From Thermodesulfobacteriota bacterium (lineage in GTDB: Bacteria > Desulfobacterota_D > UBA1144 > Nemesobacterales > UBA2774), in contig BQJP01000014.1 of the NCBI GenBank assembly GCA_021604765.1, forward strand, positions 1 through 63,109: a DNA stretch of 63,109 nucleotides, given 5' to 3'. Below, piece by piece: positions 1 through 8,452 of this stretch. The notes under the pieces were generated by a model. It saw only the letters and a program-made list of their open reading frames with translations, did not search any database and was not told where the DNA came from. A program made the position numbers and the translations under genes. Numbering within the stretch: position 1 is the first letter of the stretch; every line of letters starts with the position of its first letter.

Positions 1-61
1 AAGGATGATTTGACTTAAAGCAAGCGTGAATATAGTTTCTGACTTCTTCATCTATACACAT
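1..61 (-). CDS. possible 5' end of a gene cut by the left edge
   Basis: Reading leftward from an ATG at 59-61, an open frame runs off the window edge. It begins Met-Cys-Ile-Asp-Glu-Glu-Val-Arg and continues for 20 codons with ordinary-looking codon use. No Shine-Dalgarno sequence precedes it, and the stretch is too short to recognise a family. It would be divergent from the tRNA gene. It could equally be non-coding spacer. Confidence 0.3.
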   Translation of the reverse strand, partial: MCIDEEVRNYIHACFKSNHP

Positions 62-76
62 TTTAGTTGTTAAGGG

Positions 77-82
77 TATAAT
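77..82 (+). promoter_or_regulatory. -10 box of the tRNA-Ser promoter
   Basis: A perfect TATAAT lies 18 bases before the mature tRNA 5' end, which suits a start near base 89. I see no convincing -35 hexamer at the usual distance, so only the -10 is called. Confidence 0.5.
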
Positions 83-100
83 AGAAAGTCAATCTATTAC

Positions 101-186
101 GGAGAGCTGGCAGAACGGCGATTGCACCGGTCTTGAAAACCGGCGTCCTCACGGACTTGGGGGTTCGAATCCCTCGCTCTCCGCCA
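101..186 (+). tRNA. tRNA-Ser (anticodon UGA)
   Basis: The acceptor arm pairs GGAGAGC (101-107) with GCTCTCC (176-182), followed by G183 and an encoded CCA (184-186). The anticodon stem CCGGT (127-131) pairs with ACCGG (139-143) around the loop CTTGAAA, giving anticodon TGA at 134-136, which reads UCN serine codons. The long variable arm after the anticodon stem and the GGTTCGAAT T-arm loop are typical of class II tRNA-Ser. It is 86 nt with CCA. Confidence 0.97.
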
Positions 187-198
187 CTTATTAATCGG

Positions 199-588
199 TT
201 ATTCCAACTCTACCCCATCTTTATAATAGGTAAGTTCCTTAATAGACCCATCTTTGTTTAATACTTTATGCTCTCCGTTAAGCTTGCCGTTGTTGAAATT
301 ACATACACTTTTTAATTCCCCACCCTCGTACCAGCTAGTTGTGATTTCTTGTCTTTCATTATTTTTATAATTTGATTCTTTGTCGAGCTGACCATTTTCA
401 TAATACATATTGGTAATACCGTTTAAATGACCCTCTTTACATCCCCACTCTGTTTTTAATGCCCCACTCTCATAATAATCCTTAACTACACCGTTAGGAT
501 TGTCTTTGCATACTGGGAAGGGCGAGTCAGCAAGAGCCAAATAGGGTGAAAGAGCAATTAATGACAAAACTAATATATTCCTAATCAT
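199..588 (-). CDS. exported MORN_2 / YwqK-like repeat protein
   Basis: A 129-aa protein with an N-terminal Sec signal peptide (about residues 1-20, cleavage after ALA) and then a run of short repeats built on the 'YYENGQL / WYEGGELKS / NKDGSIKE' theme. This is the MORN_2 pattern seen in YwqK-type proteins. Such repeats form extended beta-sheet hairpins; in some systems they act as antitoxins, but the signal peptide here points to a periplasmic or surface protein. A good AGGAGG lies just upstream of the ATG, so the start is firm. It is convergent with the tRNA and divergent from the RTX gene. The ligand and role are unknown. Confidence 0.8.
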   Translation of the reverse strand: MIRNILVLSLIALSPYLALADSPFPVCKDNPNGVVKDYYESGALKTEWGCKEGHLNGITNMYYENGQLDKESNYKNNERQEITTSWYEGGELKSVCNFNNGKLNGEHKVLNKDGSIKELTYYKDGVELE

Positions 589-689
589 GATAATATCCTC
601 CTGTTTTTTAAGTCTTAATATCTATTAGATGCAGATATATGGAAAAGATTACAGATTTCATTAAAAATTTCATATCTACCTGTTTTTCC

Positions 690-718
690 TTGACTTTTTT
701 TCTTTGAAGTAGTTTAAT
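690..718 (+). promoter_or_regulatory. sigma-70 type promoter of the RTX-repeat gene
   Basis: TTGACT (690-695) and TTTAAT (713-718) are separated by 17 bases; each matches the consensus at five of six positions. Transcription would start near 725, leaving a leader of about 28 nt that contains the AGGGAGG ribosome site before the ATG at 754. Confidence 0.55.
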
Positions 719-753
719 TGAGATTGTGAATAAGACTGATAGGGAGGATTGAT

Positions 754-1260
754 ATGAAAAACAACATTCTAAGAGGATTAATGGTTTTAGTGTTGGTTTT
801 AATAGGTTTTAGCTTTGCTACAGCCCAGCCCACAGATGAAAAAGCTCCAGACAAAGCCCCACCCCCACCAACCTGTGATGGCAAGGTTGCAACGATTGTA
901 GGTACTGACGGTGACGATATACTTACTGGGACGATGGATGATGATGTGATTGTTGGATTAGGTGGAAATGACCAAATAAGCGGTAAAGAGGGTAAAGACT
1001 ATATTTGCGGTGGCGATGGGAATGATGTAATTCAAGGAGACCGAGGCCCGGATCACATTTATGGAGAAGAGGGCGATGACCGTATTACAGGAAACCGAGG
1101 AAATGATATTGTCTATGGAGGCCCTGGAAACGATTATATCGAAGGTAATAAAGGAGAAGATTTCCTTGATGGTGGACCAGGAACCAACAGCATCAACGGC
1201 GGAAAAGGTAAAGATAAATGCCTAAACTACGAGCAGAAGAAGAAGTGTAATACAAATTAA
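754..1260 (+). CDS. small secreted RTX (hemolysin-type Ca-binding) repeat protein
   Basis: A 168-aa protein. Residues 1-25 are a Sec signal peptide ending ATA. After a Pro/Lys-rich linker, residues about 48-150 hold consecutive nonapeptide repeats of the GGxGxDxxx type (for example GGDGNDVIQGD, GGPGNDYIEGN), the HemolysinCabind motif that binds Ca2+ in a parallel beta roll. Nothing but the repeats follows, apart from a short tail with two cysteines. RTX proteins normally leave by type I secretion with a C-terminal signal and no Sec peptide; here the Sec peptide suggests a periplasmic or envelope Ca2+-binding protein. Start supported by AGGGAGGATTGAT-ATG. The specific role is unknown. Confidence 0.88.
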   Translation: MKNNILRGLMVLVLVLIGFSFATAQPTDEKAPDKAPPPPTCDGKVATIVGTDGDDILTGTMDDDVIVGLGGNDQISGKEGKDYICGGDGNDVIQGDRGPDHIYGEEGDDRITGNRGNDIVYGGPGNDYIEGNKGEDFLDGGPGTNSINGGKGKDKCLNYEQKKKCNTN

Positions 1261-1285
1261 CGAAATTATTTTTAATATCTAATAA

Positions 1286-2119
1286 ATGAGTTCAAAGCTC
1301 TATATTGTTTCAACTCCTATTGGGAACCTTGAAGATATTACTTTGCGGGCGCTCAGTGTTTTAAAGGAAGTAGATCTGATAGCTTGTGAGGATACCAGGA
1401 CTTCAAAGAATTTGCTTTCTCGCTATCAGATCCAAAAACCGCTTACAAGCTATCACGAGCACAATGAGACTGAGAAAGCTGAGGAATTGCTGTCTCTGCT
1501 TCAAGAAGGAAAGAGTATTGCTCTAATTACGGATGCGGGTACGCCAGGAGTCTCAGATCCAGGATACCGTATTGTAAAACTTGCCTCTGAAAATGGAGTT
1601 CCAGTTTTGTCTGTTCCCGGAGCTTCTGCGTCCATAGCGGCATTGAGCATATCAGGTCTTCCAACCTCAAGTTTTACATTTCTAGGATTTCCTCCTAGAC
1701 AAAATAAACGGTTAATAGAATATCTGGAAAGAATTAAGGATTATCCCGAAACCCTTATCTTTTATGAGTCACCTAAAAGAGTTATAAAAACAATAACTGT
1801 AATGATTGAGGTCCTTGGAGACAGAAATGCGTCTATAAGTCGAGAAATTACAAAGATGTATGAGGAAACATTAAGAGGTTTACTCTCTGATGTTCTTACT
1901 AATCTTACTTCTAGGGATAGCTTAAAGGGAGAGGTCGTTTTAGTGGTAGAAGGGAATTCTCAGGATAAGCCTCATTTTGATTCTGACACGATTGATGAGT
2001 TGCTGAACTATCTAAAGAAAGAGGGGCATAGTTTAAAAGATGCTGTTAAACAGGTTGCTGCAGATAGTGGGGTCTCAAAGAGTAAAATTTATAAGAAGGC
2101 GCTTCAAATTTGGGGATGA
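1286..2119 (+). CDS. rsmI: 16S rRNA 2'-O-ribose C1402 methyltransferase
   Basis: A 277-aa protein of the usual RsmI/YraL size. It begins with the family hallmark 'LYIVSTPIGNLEDITLRAL', followed by 'ACEDTRTSKNLL', the SAM-pocket segment 'TDAGTPGVSDPG' and 'VPGASASIAALS'. RsmI methylates the ribose of C1402 in 16S rRNA near the P site, together with RsmH, and belongs to the tetrapyrrole (CbiF-like) methyltransferase fold. It lies 25 bases after the RTX gene on the same strand with no obvious ribosome site of its own. Confidence 0.95.
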   Translation: MSSKLYIVSTPIGNLEDITLRALSVLKEVDLIACEDTRTSKNLLSRYQIQKPLTSYHEHNETEKAEELLSLLQEGKSIALITDAGTPGVSDPGYRIVKLASENGVPVLSVPGASASIAALSISGLPTSSFTFLGFPPRQNKRLIEYLERIKDYPETLIFYESPKRVIKTITVMIEVLGDRNASISREITKMYEETLRGLLSDVLTNLTSRDSLKGEVVLVVEGNSQDKPHFDSDTIDELLNYLKKEGHSLKDAVKQVAADSGVSKSKIYKKALQIWG

Positions 2120-2146
2120 AATTTCTTTAATAGAGAATCTTAACTC

Positions 2147-2329
2147 CTAATCATCCATCTGCTTTTTTACAATTTTATCTATCTCTGCCTCAGACTTTGA
2201 CTTGACCTGTTTCTCTATCTTTTGTTTTTTCTGAGCTGCCTCACCGCGGACATTTGATTTGCAGGAATCGCAAATTGAATCATCAGATGGCATCCCACAC
2301 AGCATACATTTTTTTTGTTTCTCACTCAT
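2147..2329 (-). CDS. 60-aa zinc-ribbon-like protein
   Basis: A very small protein with two CxxC knuckles near the N-terminus ('CMLC' and 'CDSC', 11 residues between them) followed by a Lys/Gln-rich, highly charged helix. The four cysteines are arranged as a rubredoxin-like or zinc-ribbon treble; zinc binding is inferred. It lies after gatA on the same strand (55-base gap), so it may be the last gene of the gshB-gatCA transcript or have its own promoter. A small AGTCTT/AAGACT palindrome sits in that gap. No function can be named. Confidence 0.65.
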   Translation of the reverse strand: MSEKQKKCMLCGMPSDDSICDSCKSNVRGEAAQKKQKIEKQVKSKSEAEIDKIVKKQMDD

Positions 2330-2384
2330 TGTTTGTCTCCAGTCTTAAAGACTATAAATGACTTTAGTTTAGGATCATAGATGT

Positions 2385-3845
2385 TTAAACTTCAGGTCTT
2401 TTCTCTCCCCAGTTTGTATTCTGCTCATAAGCATGTGCTACATGAATTACCGTCTCTTCATCAAATGGTTTCGCAAGTACCTGAATTCCTATAGGCAGTC
2501 CATTAGATGAGTACCCACATGGAATTGAGATACCTGGCAGCCCTGCAATGTTGCAAGGTATGGTAAGAACGTCAGATAAATACATTTTAATTGGATCTTG
2601 AGTTTTCTCTCCAATCTTAAATGCAACCTCAGGTGTTGTTGGGGCTACAATCGCATCGACATTTTTAAAAGCCTCATCAAAGTCATTTTTGATAAGAGTT
2701 CTTACTTTTTGAGCTTTTAAATAATAAGCATCATAGTATCCAGAGGAGAGTGCATATGTGCCAAGCATAATTCTTCTCTTGACTTCATCCCCAAAACCCT
2801 GGGCTCTGGTTTTAAAATACATTTCTCTTAAAGTCTGTGTATCTTCGGCGCGGAATCCATATTTGACGCCGTCGTATCTTGCAAGATTTGAGCTTGCCTC
2901 AGATGGCGCGATTATATAGTAAGTCAAAACAGCGTACTGGGTATGTGGAAGTGATATCTCTACAATCTCGGCACCCAGGTTCTCCATTTCAGATATAGCT
3001 TTTTTAGATGCATCTTCAACATCTTTATCCATTCCCTCAACAAAATACTCTTTTGGAATACCGATTTTTAATCCTTTAAGGTCACTTTTAAGACTTTGGG
3101 TATAGTCGGGAACAGGAATATCCAGGCATGTAGAGTCCTTTGGATCTGCCCCTGAAATAGCACTTAGAATTATTGCAGTATCTTCAACAGTGTTAGTAAG
3201 TGGTCCAGCTTGATCCAGCGATGAAGCAAATGCAATCATACCGAACCTGCTTACGCGTCCATATGTCGGCTTCATTCCCACAACTCCGCAAAGAGCAGCA
3301 GGTTGTCTAATTGATCCTCCAGTATCAGTGCCTACTGACCCAAGGCAAAGTGATGCGGCTGTTGCAGACGCAGAGCCGCCACTCGATCCTCCAGGTACCC
3401 TTTTTAGGTCCCAGGGATTTGCTGTAGGGCCAAAGTAAGAAGTCTCTGTAGATGATCCCATAGCAAATTCATCCATATTGTTTTTACCTAGGATAACAGC
3501 GCCAGAATCCAAAAGTTTCTGAGTTACTGTGGCGTTATATGGCGGGATAAAGTTCTCAAGCATCTTAGATCCACATGTTGTAGTTATATCTTTTGTAACA
3601 AAAATATCTTTTAATCCAAGTGGTATTCCGTGAAGAGGTCCTAAATAATTTCCAGACGAAATTTCTTCTTCAGCTTTCTTAGCAGACTCAAGTGCTTTTT
3701 CTGAAAGTACAGTAATATATGTATTAAGCCTTTCATCTTTTTCTTGGATTCTTTCCAATATAGATTTAGTCAGCTCTAGTGGTGATAATTCTTTCTGCTT
3801 TATAAGATTGGACGCTTGTTTAATTGTTAAAAACGGTAATTCCAT
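2385..3845 (-). CDS. gatA: Asp/Glu-tRNA(Asn/Gln) amidotransferase subunit A
   Basis: A 486-aa amidase-signature enzyme, the glutaminase of GatCAB. It releases ammonia from Gln and channels it to GatB, which converts misacylated Glu-tRNA(Gln) or Asp-tRNA(Asn). The catalytic triad is intact: Lys79 (in 'GLKDIFV'), the cis-Ser154 and the nucleophile Ser178 in '[11 protein letters not shown]', the same numbers as in known GatA enzymes. An AAGGAG precedes the start; gatC ends 14 bases upstream, so the two are surely co-transcribed. gatB is apart, about 7.5 kb away. Confidence 0.98.
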   Translation of the reverse strand: MELPFLTIKQASNLIKQKELSPLELTKSILERIQEKDERLNTYITVLSEKALESAKKAEEEISSGNYLGPLHGIPLGLKDIFVTKDITTTCGSKMLENFIPPYNATVTQKLLDSGAVILGKNNMDEFAMGSSTETSYFGPTANPWDLKRVPGGSSGGSASATAASLCLGSVGTDTGGSIRQPAALCGVVGMKPTYGRVSRFGMIAFASSLDQAGPLTNTVEDTAIILSAISGADPKDSTCLDIPVPDYTQSLKSDLKGLKIGIPKEYFVEGMDKDVEDASKKAISEMENLGAEIVEISLPHTQYAVLTYYIIAPSEASSNLARYDGVKYGFRAEDTQTLREMYFKTRAQGFGDEVKRRIMLGTYALSSGYYDAYYLKAQKVRTLIKNDFDEAFKNVDAIVAPTTPEVAFKIGEKTQDPIKMYLSDVLTIPCNIAGLPGISIPCGYSSNGLPIGIQVLAKPFDEETVIHVAHAYEQNTNWGEKRPEV

Positions 3846-3859
3846 ATAACTGTGTCTCC

Positions 3860-4150
3860 TTAGTCTTCAATCACTTGAGGTACAACAAAGAAATCATCTT
3901 CGCTCTCAGGAGCATTTTGAAGTACTTCCTCTATGCTCAACCACTTAACAACTTTGTCATCTCTAAGCGGGGTCGAGATATCCAGCACATGGGAGGTCGG
4001 CTCGACATTGTCTGTGTCTAGTTCGTTTAGCTTCTCTATATATTCTAATATGTTGCCTAATTGCTCTGTAAATAGTTGAGTCTCTTGTTCTTTAAATTCT
4101 AGTCTGGCAAGTTCAGCCACTTTAATTACATCTTCTTTGGATATTTTCAT
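3860..4150 (-). CDS. gatC: Asp/Glu-tRNA(Asn/Gln) amidotransferase subunit C
   Basis: A 96-aa protein of normal GatC length. It contains the conserved 'VAELARLEF' helix at residues 10-18 and the C-terminal 'LRDDKV' extended segment that wraps around GatA. GatC is the small belt subunit that stabilises the GatA-GatB interface. It is preceded by AAGGAG and lies 15 bases after gshB and 14 before gatA. Confidence 0.97.
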   Translation of the reverse strand: MKISKEDVIKVAELARLEFKEQETQLFTEQLGNILEYIEKLNELDTDNVEPTSHVLDISTPLRDDKVVKWLSIEEVLQNAPESEDDFFVVPQVIED

Positions 4151-4165
4151 ATTTGCTCCTTCAAA

Positions 4166-5116
4166 TTAAGAACCGCAGAGCTCTTCTGCAAACTCGATAA
4201 CCTGAGTTTCTAACTTTACACTGTTTAATACATTTATTTCTTGTATGCCTGTGGGGCTTGTTGTATTAATTTCAGTGACATACCCGCCAATAACGTCAAT
4301 CCCTACAAAATATAGTCCATCTTTTCTTAATCTAGGTGCGATTACGTTGCATATTTCGAGATCCCTTTCAGTGAGGTCTGATTGAGCCGGGCTTCCCCCA
4401 GAGTGAAAATTGGATCTGAATTCTCCTCCGGGTTTAGGTACTCTGAGCACTGCACCTAGAGGATCTCCGTTTAAAACTATTATACGCTTGTCGCCCTCAG
4501 ATACTTTTTCTATAAATTTCTGACCTATAACATATTCTGTTCCAAATTTTGTGATTGACTCGAGAATTACGTTTGCGTTTCTATCACCTTCACGAACATA
4601 AAAGATTCCTTCTCCTCCGTGGCCATCTAGTGGTTTCACAACCATTTCACCGCCGGCTTCTGAAAGAAATTCTTGTAACTGAAAGATATTTTTAGTCACG
4701 ATACTTTGTGGAATAATTTCAGGGAAAAACAGGGAATAAAGTTTTTCGTTAGATTCTCTAATTCCTGTTGGGTTATTCAGAACTTTCGTTCTACTTTCAT
4801 CAAGCAAGCTGAGTATATAAGTTGCGTATAGGAAATCATTATTAACTGGTGGATCTTTTCTCATCCATACTACATTAAACTCCTCCAGTAATAAGGTTTC
4901 TGTCTGACCTAGATTATAAAAAGATTCACTTCTTTCGAGTGTGATTTGGGTCGCATTACAAAAAGCCTTATCCTCTTTGACGAAAAGGTCTTTTAGTTCT
5001 AAATACCAAATTTCATGTCCTCTAGCTTGAGCTTCGAGCATGAGCACAAAAGTTGTGTCTTTCTCAGTATTTATTGTCTCTACCGGATCCATTACAAAAG
5101 CCATTTTTAGTTTCAT
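4166..5116 (-). CDS. gshB: glutathione synthetase
   Basis: A prokaryotic GshB of 316 aa, the same length as the E. coli enzyme. It joins gamma-glutamylcysteine and glycine with ATP. Seen: N-terminal 'MAFVMDPVETINTEKDTTF', 'VWMRKDPPVN', the ATP-grasp loop 'KPLDGHGGEGIFYVREGD', 'LRVPKPGGEFRSN', and 'INTTSPTGIQEI'. A GTG three codons upstream (5123-5125) gives a slightly longer frame; I chose the ATG at 5114-5116 because it matches the family N-terminus. It heads the gshB-gatC-gatA unit. No gshA is in this window. Confidence 0.96.
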   Translation of the reverse strand: MKLKMAFVMDPVETINTEKDTTFVLMLEAQARGHEIWYLELKDLFVKEDKAFCNATQITLERSESFYNLGQTETLLLEEFNVVWMRKDPPVNNDFLYATYILSLLDESRTKVLNNPTGIRESNEKLYSLFFPEIIPQSIVTKNIFQLQEFLSEAGGEMVVKPLDGHGGEGIFYVREGDRNANVILESITKFGTEYVIGQKFIEKVSEGDKRIIVLNGDPLGAVLRVPKPGGEFRSNFHSGGSPAQSDLTERDLEICNVIAPRLRKDGLYFVGIDVIGGYVTEINTTSPTGIQEINVLNSVKLETQVIEFAEELCGS

Positions 5117-5151
5117 AGTTGCCACATTGGAAAACTTCTATTTGTCGCTTG

Positions 5152-5180
5152 ATTCTACCGAATTTTCTTGGTCTGGACAA
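5152..5180 (-). promoter_or_regulatory. sigma-70 type promoter of the gshB-gatC-gatA operon
   Basis: Reading the minus strand, TTGTCC (5175-5180) and TAGAAT (5152-5157) are 17 bases apart. Transcription would start near 5145, leaving a leader of about 30 nt before the gshB ATG at 5116. Confidence 0.5.
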
Positions 5181-5252
5181 ATATTTTAATCATATCAAGG
5201 ATAAAATTACATAGTGTATAATTCATCTCAAGTTTAAATAGCGGAAAATAAT

Positions 5253-5962
5253 ATGTGTCTAGTAGATAAAGATAGATTAAAAAAATTATACGAGTCGGAT
5301 CCACCTGAATATAGCGAGGCTGTCGCTATTCAAAATGAACTAAGAGATAAAGTGATATCTAAAAACGGATTTGATTCTATTAAAACAGTTGCTGGGGTTG
5401 ATCTGGCTATACTCAAGGATAAAAAAAACTTATATGCGGAATAATTGTCTTTAGCTATCCCGAGTTAGTAGAAATTGAACGTAAATGGGAAGTAGTTGAT
5501 GAGAATTTTCCTTACATCCCTGGATTACTGGCTTTCAGAGAAGGACCAGCAATAGTCAAAACATATAATAAGCTCAAAGAAAAACCTGATGTACTCATTT
5601 TTGACGGTCAGGGTATTGCACATCCAAGAAGATTTGGAATAGCTTGTTACGTTGGTGTATTGCTCGATATTCCAACTATGGGTATTGGAAAATCGAGACT
5701 CTACGGAACTCATAAGGAACCTGAGGATATTGCGGGTTCTTATCAATCACTATTTTCTAAGAATAATGAGCAAATCGGCGTTGTGTTAAAAACCAAGAAA
5801 AAAACCAAACCCGTGTTTGTTTCTATAGGTCATAAGATTGATCTATCATCTTCTGTGGATATTGTATTAAATTGTCACAGGGGATACAGAATTCCTGAAC
5901 CCACAAGACTTGCAGATAAATATGTGGCTGAGCTAAAGAAGGAGTTAAACTCAAACCTCTAG
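5253..5962 (+). pseudogene. nfi: endonuclease V, single-base frameshift
   Basis: Two frames together encode a full endonuclease V (about 236 aa; E. coli Nfi is 223). The first, 5253-5444, contains 'VAGVDLAI' with the first catalytic Asp, then runs into an A8 tract (5421-5428) and stops after 'KKNLYAE'. Shifting by one base restores 'LICGIIVFSYPELVEIE', then 'AFREGPAIV' (catalytic Glu), 'IFDGQGIAHPRR' (catalytic Asp) and the C-terminus ending at 5962. Nine As would give one continuous frame. Nfi nicks DNA near deaminated adenine (inosine). The lesion may be a true mutation, homopolymer slippage, or a sequencing or assembly error; all catalytic residues are kept, which favours a recent event or an error. 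Confidence 0.9.
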
Positions 5963-6144
5963 TTACTTGCAAACAAGAAGAAGCTTTAAGATGATATTCT
6001 TATGTTATTAGAGATACCCCGTTTATCCTGGATAACTAGTTCTTAAATTGCTGTCAATAATAATATTTCTGGAATACGAAACCCATATCTGGTAAATTAT
6101 CTATCAAGTTTTTGATACGGATAGGTGTCCCAAAGGGAGAATTC

Positions 6145-8274
6145 ATGGGTTATTCAAAAGAACTACTAGATCAGTTAAATTTCGGCAAAGGTGAGACACT
6201 ATATGGCGATACGCCTCTTGTTATATTAAAAGCATTTCTTCAATCCGGTGTGTCTTATTTAGGTGGATATCCCGGATCACCCACCGCAAGCTTAATAGAT
6301 GCAATTTCAGATTCCTATGAAACAGTTTTAAAACCAAAAGGCATATATTTTGACTGTTCGGGAAATGAAGCCTCTGCAGCGTCTCTTCTCTCCGCTTCTA
6401 TAAGCTATCCAATAAGAGGTTCCGTGAATTGGAAAATAGTCGGTACCAATGTAGCTTCCGACGCATTATCTCATATTGCTTCATCCGGTGTTACTGGAGG
6501 GGCAATGATCATAGTAGGGGAGGATTATGGTTGTGACAGCACCTGTGTTGCAGAAAGGGCTCTTCCCTTCGCGCTTAAGTCAACGATGGCAGTGATAGAT
6601 CCCAGAGGCGATTTAGACCATGTAGCTAAAATGGTTGAGGCTGGGTTTGAACTCTCAGAGTACTCAAACATGCCTGTTATGTTCTTATTGTCTACCAGGG
6701 TTGCACATATCATGAATAAAATAAAATGTAATGATAACCAGGAAGCCCAAATTAGCATGTTGAATAGGCTCAATGATCTGCCAACAAACGCAGATACTAT
6801 TCCTCTACCGCCTGTTACATTTGAACATGAAAAGCACAAATATAATGAGCGCATACCAGCGGCGCAGAAATTTATTCTAGACAATAAGCTCAATGAGTTT
6901 TTTGATGGGGAAGAGAAATCAATTGGAATCATAACACACGGAATGATTTATAATTCTCTTTTGAGGTGTCTCTACAACTTAGGTGAAGCAAATTTATATG
7001 GAGAGGCGAGACTTCCTATATTAAACCTCAATGTTACTTACCCCTTAGTTGCTGAAGAAATAATTCTGTTCTTAAGGGATAAGAAGGCTGTTCTGATAGT
7101 GGAAGAGGGAATGCCTAACCTTATTGAAGAGCAGATACGCTCTATTGTGCAGAGGGCTAAGTTGAGCCTTGATATTTTTGGAAAGGATATTCTCCCTATG
7201 GCTGGAGAATATACTCCTGATCATATAGCCAAAGGCGTAGGCAGCTTTCTCTTAAAAAATACTTTATCTAATTATGAAAAAGCTCGTATTAAAGAAAAAA
7301 GCGAATACACTGAAAAACATAAGGAAAAAGCGTCAACCTATCTAAAACAGCCAATTGCCAAGAGAAACCCCGTTTTTTGTACTGGATGCCCGGAAAGACC
7401 CATATTTACAGCAATTAAAATTTTAGAAGAGGATTACGGCAGATCTTACTATGCTTCTGATATAGGTTGCTACTCAATGAGCGGGCTTCCGCCTTTTGAT
7501 TTAAGTAATTCAATAACTGGAATGGGTATTGGTCTTGCGTCGGCAGCCGCGCTTTCACGAATGGCCAACAAGCGTGTTATATCTTTTATGGGAGACGGTA
7601 CTTTTTGGCATAGTGGTCTTACCACTAGTATCGCCAACGCAGTCTATAACAATCAAAGTGCGATCTTGATTATTCTTGAGAATTTCTGGACATCGATGAC
7701 AGGACATCATGAAAACCCGGCGTCGGGTCAGAACATGAGACAGGAAGGCGTAGGGATGGATATTGAAAAGGCGCTTAAGGGGACGGGGGTAAAATGGATA
7801 AAAGCGGTGGACCCCTATGATTTAACTGAGTCTTTAGATGTGCTAAGACAAGCCTATGAAGAGGATGAGGGGCTTAAAGTAATTATTTCAAGAGGAGAAT
7901 GTCAGTTAGAAAAGACCAGAAGGGAAAGAGGGCAAATTAAGGAAAAAATAAAGGTCGGAAAGCGTGTTAAGCAGCAAAAATTGGGAGTAGATCCTGAAGT
8001 TTGCACAGGTGATCATTCCTGTATGCGTTACAATGGATGTCCCTCCCTTACTTTAAAGGACAGTCCTACGATACTCAGAGAAGATCCTGTTGCACATATT
8101 GAGCACTCTTGTGTCGGTTGTGGCTTATGCGGAGAAATAGCCCATGCTGCTGTGCTCTGCCCATCATTTTATAAAGTAGAGATTATCGATAACCCTTCAA
8201 TCTTTGACCGCTTAGGAGCTAAGATAAACCGCTCTCTGCTTCATATGATTTCCAAAAATGGGTGGATGGGCTAA
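6145..8274 (+). CDS. iorA: indolepyruvate ferredoxin oxidoreductase, alpha-type subunit (TPP enzyme)
   Basis: About 709 aa. The N-terminal half is the pyrimidine-binding domain of 2-oxoacid:ferredoxin oxidoreductases ('GGYPGSPTASLIDAI', 'NEASAASLLSA'). The second half is the TPP-binding domain ('FCTGCPERPIF', 'DIGCYSM', 'GDGTFWHSGL'). The C-terminus is a ferredoxin-like region with 'CTGDHSCMRYNGCP' and 'CVGCGLC'. The enzyme oxidatively decarboxylates aryl-pyruvates to aryl-acyl-CoA and reduces ferredoxin; the exact substrate is inferred from the family. I place the start at the ATG at 6145, preceded by AAGGGAGA; a TTG at 6112 has no ribosome site. The beta-type partner lies 178 bases downstream. 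Confidence 0.9.
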   Translation: MGYSKELLDQLNFGKGETLYGDTPLVILKAFLQSGVSYLGGYPGSPTASLIDAISDSYETVLKPKGIYFDCSGNEASAASLLSASISYPIRGSVNWKIVGTNVASDALSHIASSGVTGGAMIIVGEDYGCDSTCVAERALPFALKSTMAVIDPRGDLDHVAKMVEAGFELSEYSNMPVMFLLSTRVAHIMNKIKCNDNQEAQISMLNRLNDLPTNADTIPLPPVTFEHEKHKYNERIPAAQKFILDNKLNEFFDGEEKSIGIITHGMIYNSLLRCLYNLGEANLYGEARLPILNLNVTYPLVAEEIILFLRDKKAVLIVEEGMPNLIEEQIRSIVQRAKLSLDIFGKDILPMAGEYTPDHIAKGVGSFLLKNTLSNYEKARIKEKSEYTEKHKEKASTYLKQPIAKRNPVFCTGCPERPIFTAIKILEEDYGRSYYASDIGCYSMSGLPPFDLSNSITGMGIGLASAAALSRMANKRVISFMGDGTFWHSGLTTSIANAVYNNQSAILIILENFWTSMTGHHENPASGQNMRQEGVGMDIEKALKGTGVKWIKAVDPYDLTESLDVLRQAYEEDEGLKVIISRGECQLEKTRRERGQIKEKIKVGKRVKQQKLGVDPEVCTGDHSCMRYNGCPSLTLKDSPTILREDPVAHIEHSCVGCGLCGEIAHAAVLCPSFYKVEIIDNPSIFDRLGAKINRSLLHMISKNGWMG

Positions 8275-8452
8275 ATCAATATCGTTTGGTTGAAGATTTC
8301 TTGATAAATAGTGTTTGATCAAGATTTAATGATTGGATGGTTAACATTATCGTCTCCAAATATAAATTGTATAACTTAGAGCAGTTTACCAAGGAAGCTT
8401 TTACCGTACGAAAATTTGTTGTACTATATTTTTTAGTAACACGATAAAATAA

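Noticed and set aside
101-186. tRNA-Ser as an integration site for a mobile element
   Set aside because: No integrase, direct repeat of the tRNA 3' end, or phage gene was seen nearby.
2341-2353. AGTCTT/AAGACT palindrome after gatA, considered as a terminator
   Set aside because: Only six base pairs with no T-run.
3824-4021. Plus-strand 65-codon frame across the gatC/gatA junction
   Set aside because: Fully antisense to gatC and the start of gatA, with no ribosome site or recognisable protein features.
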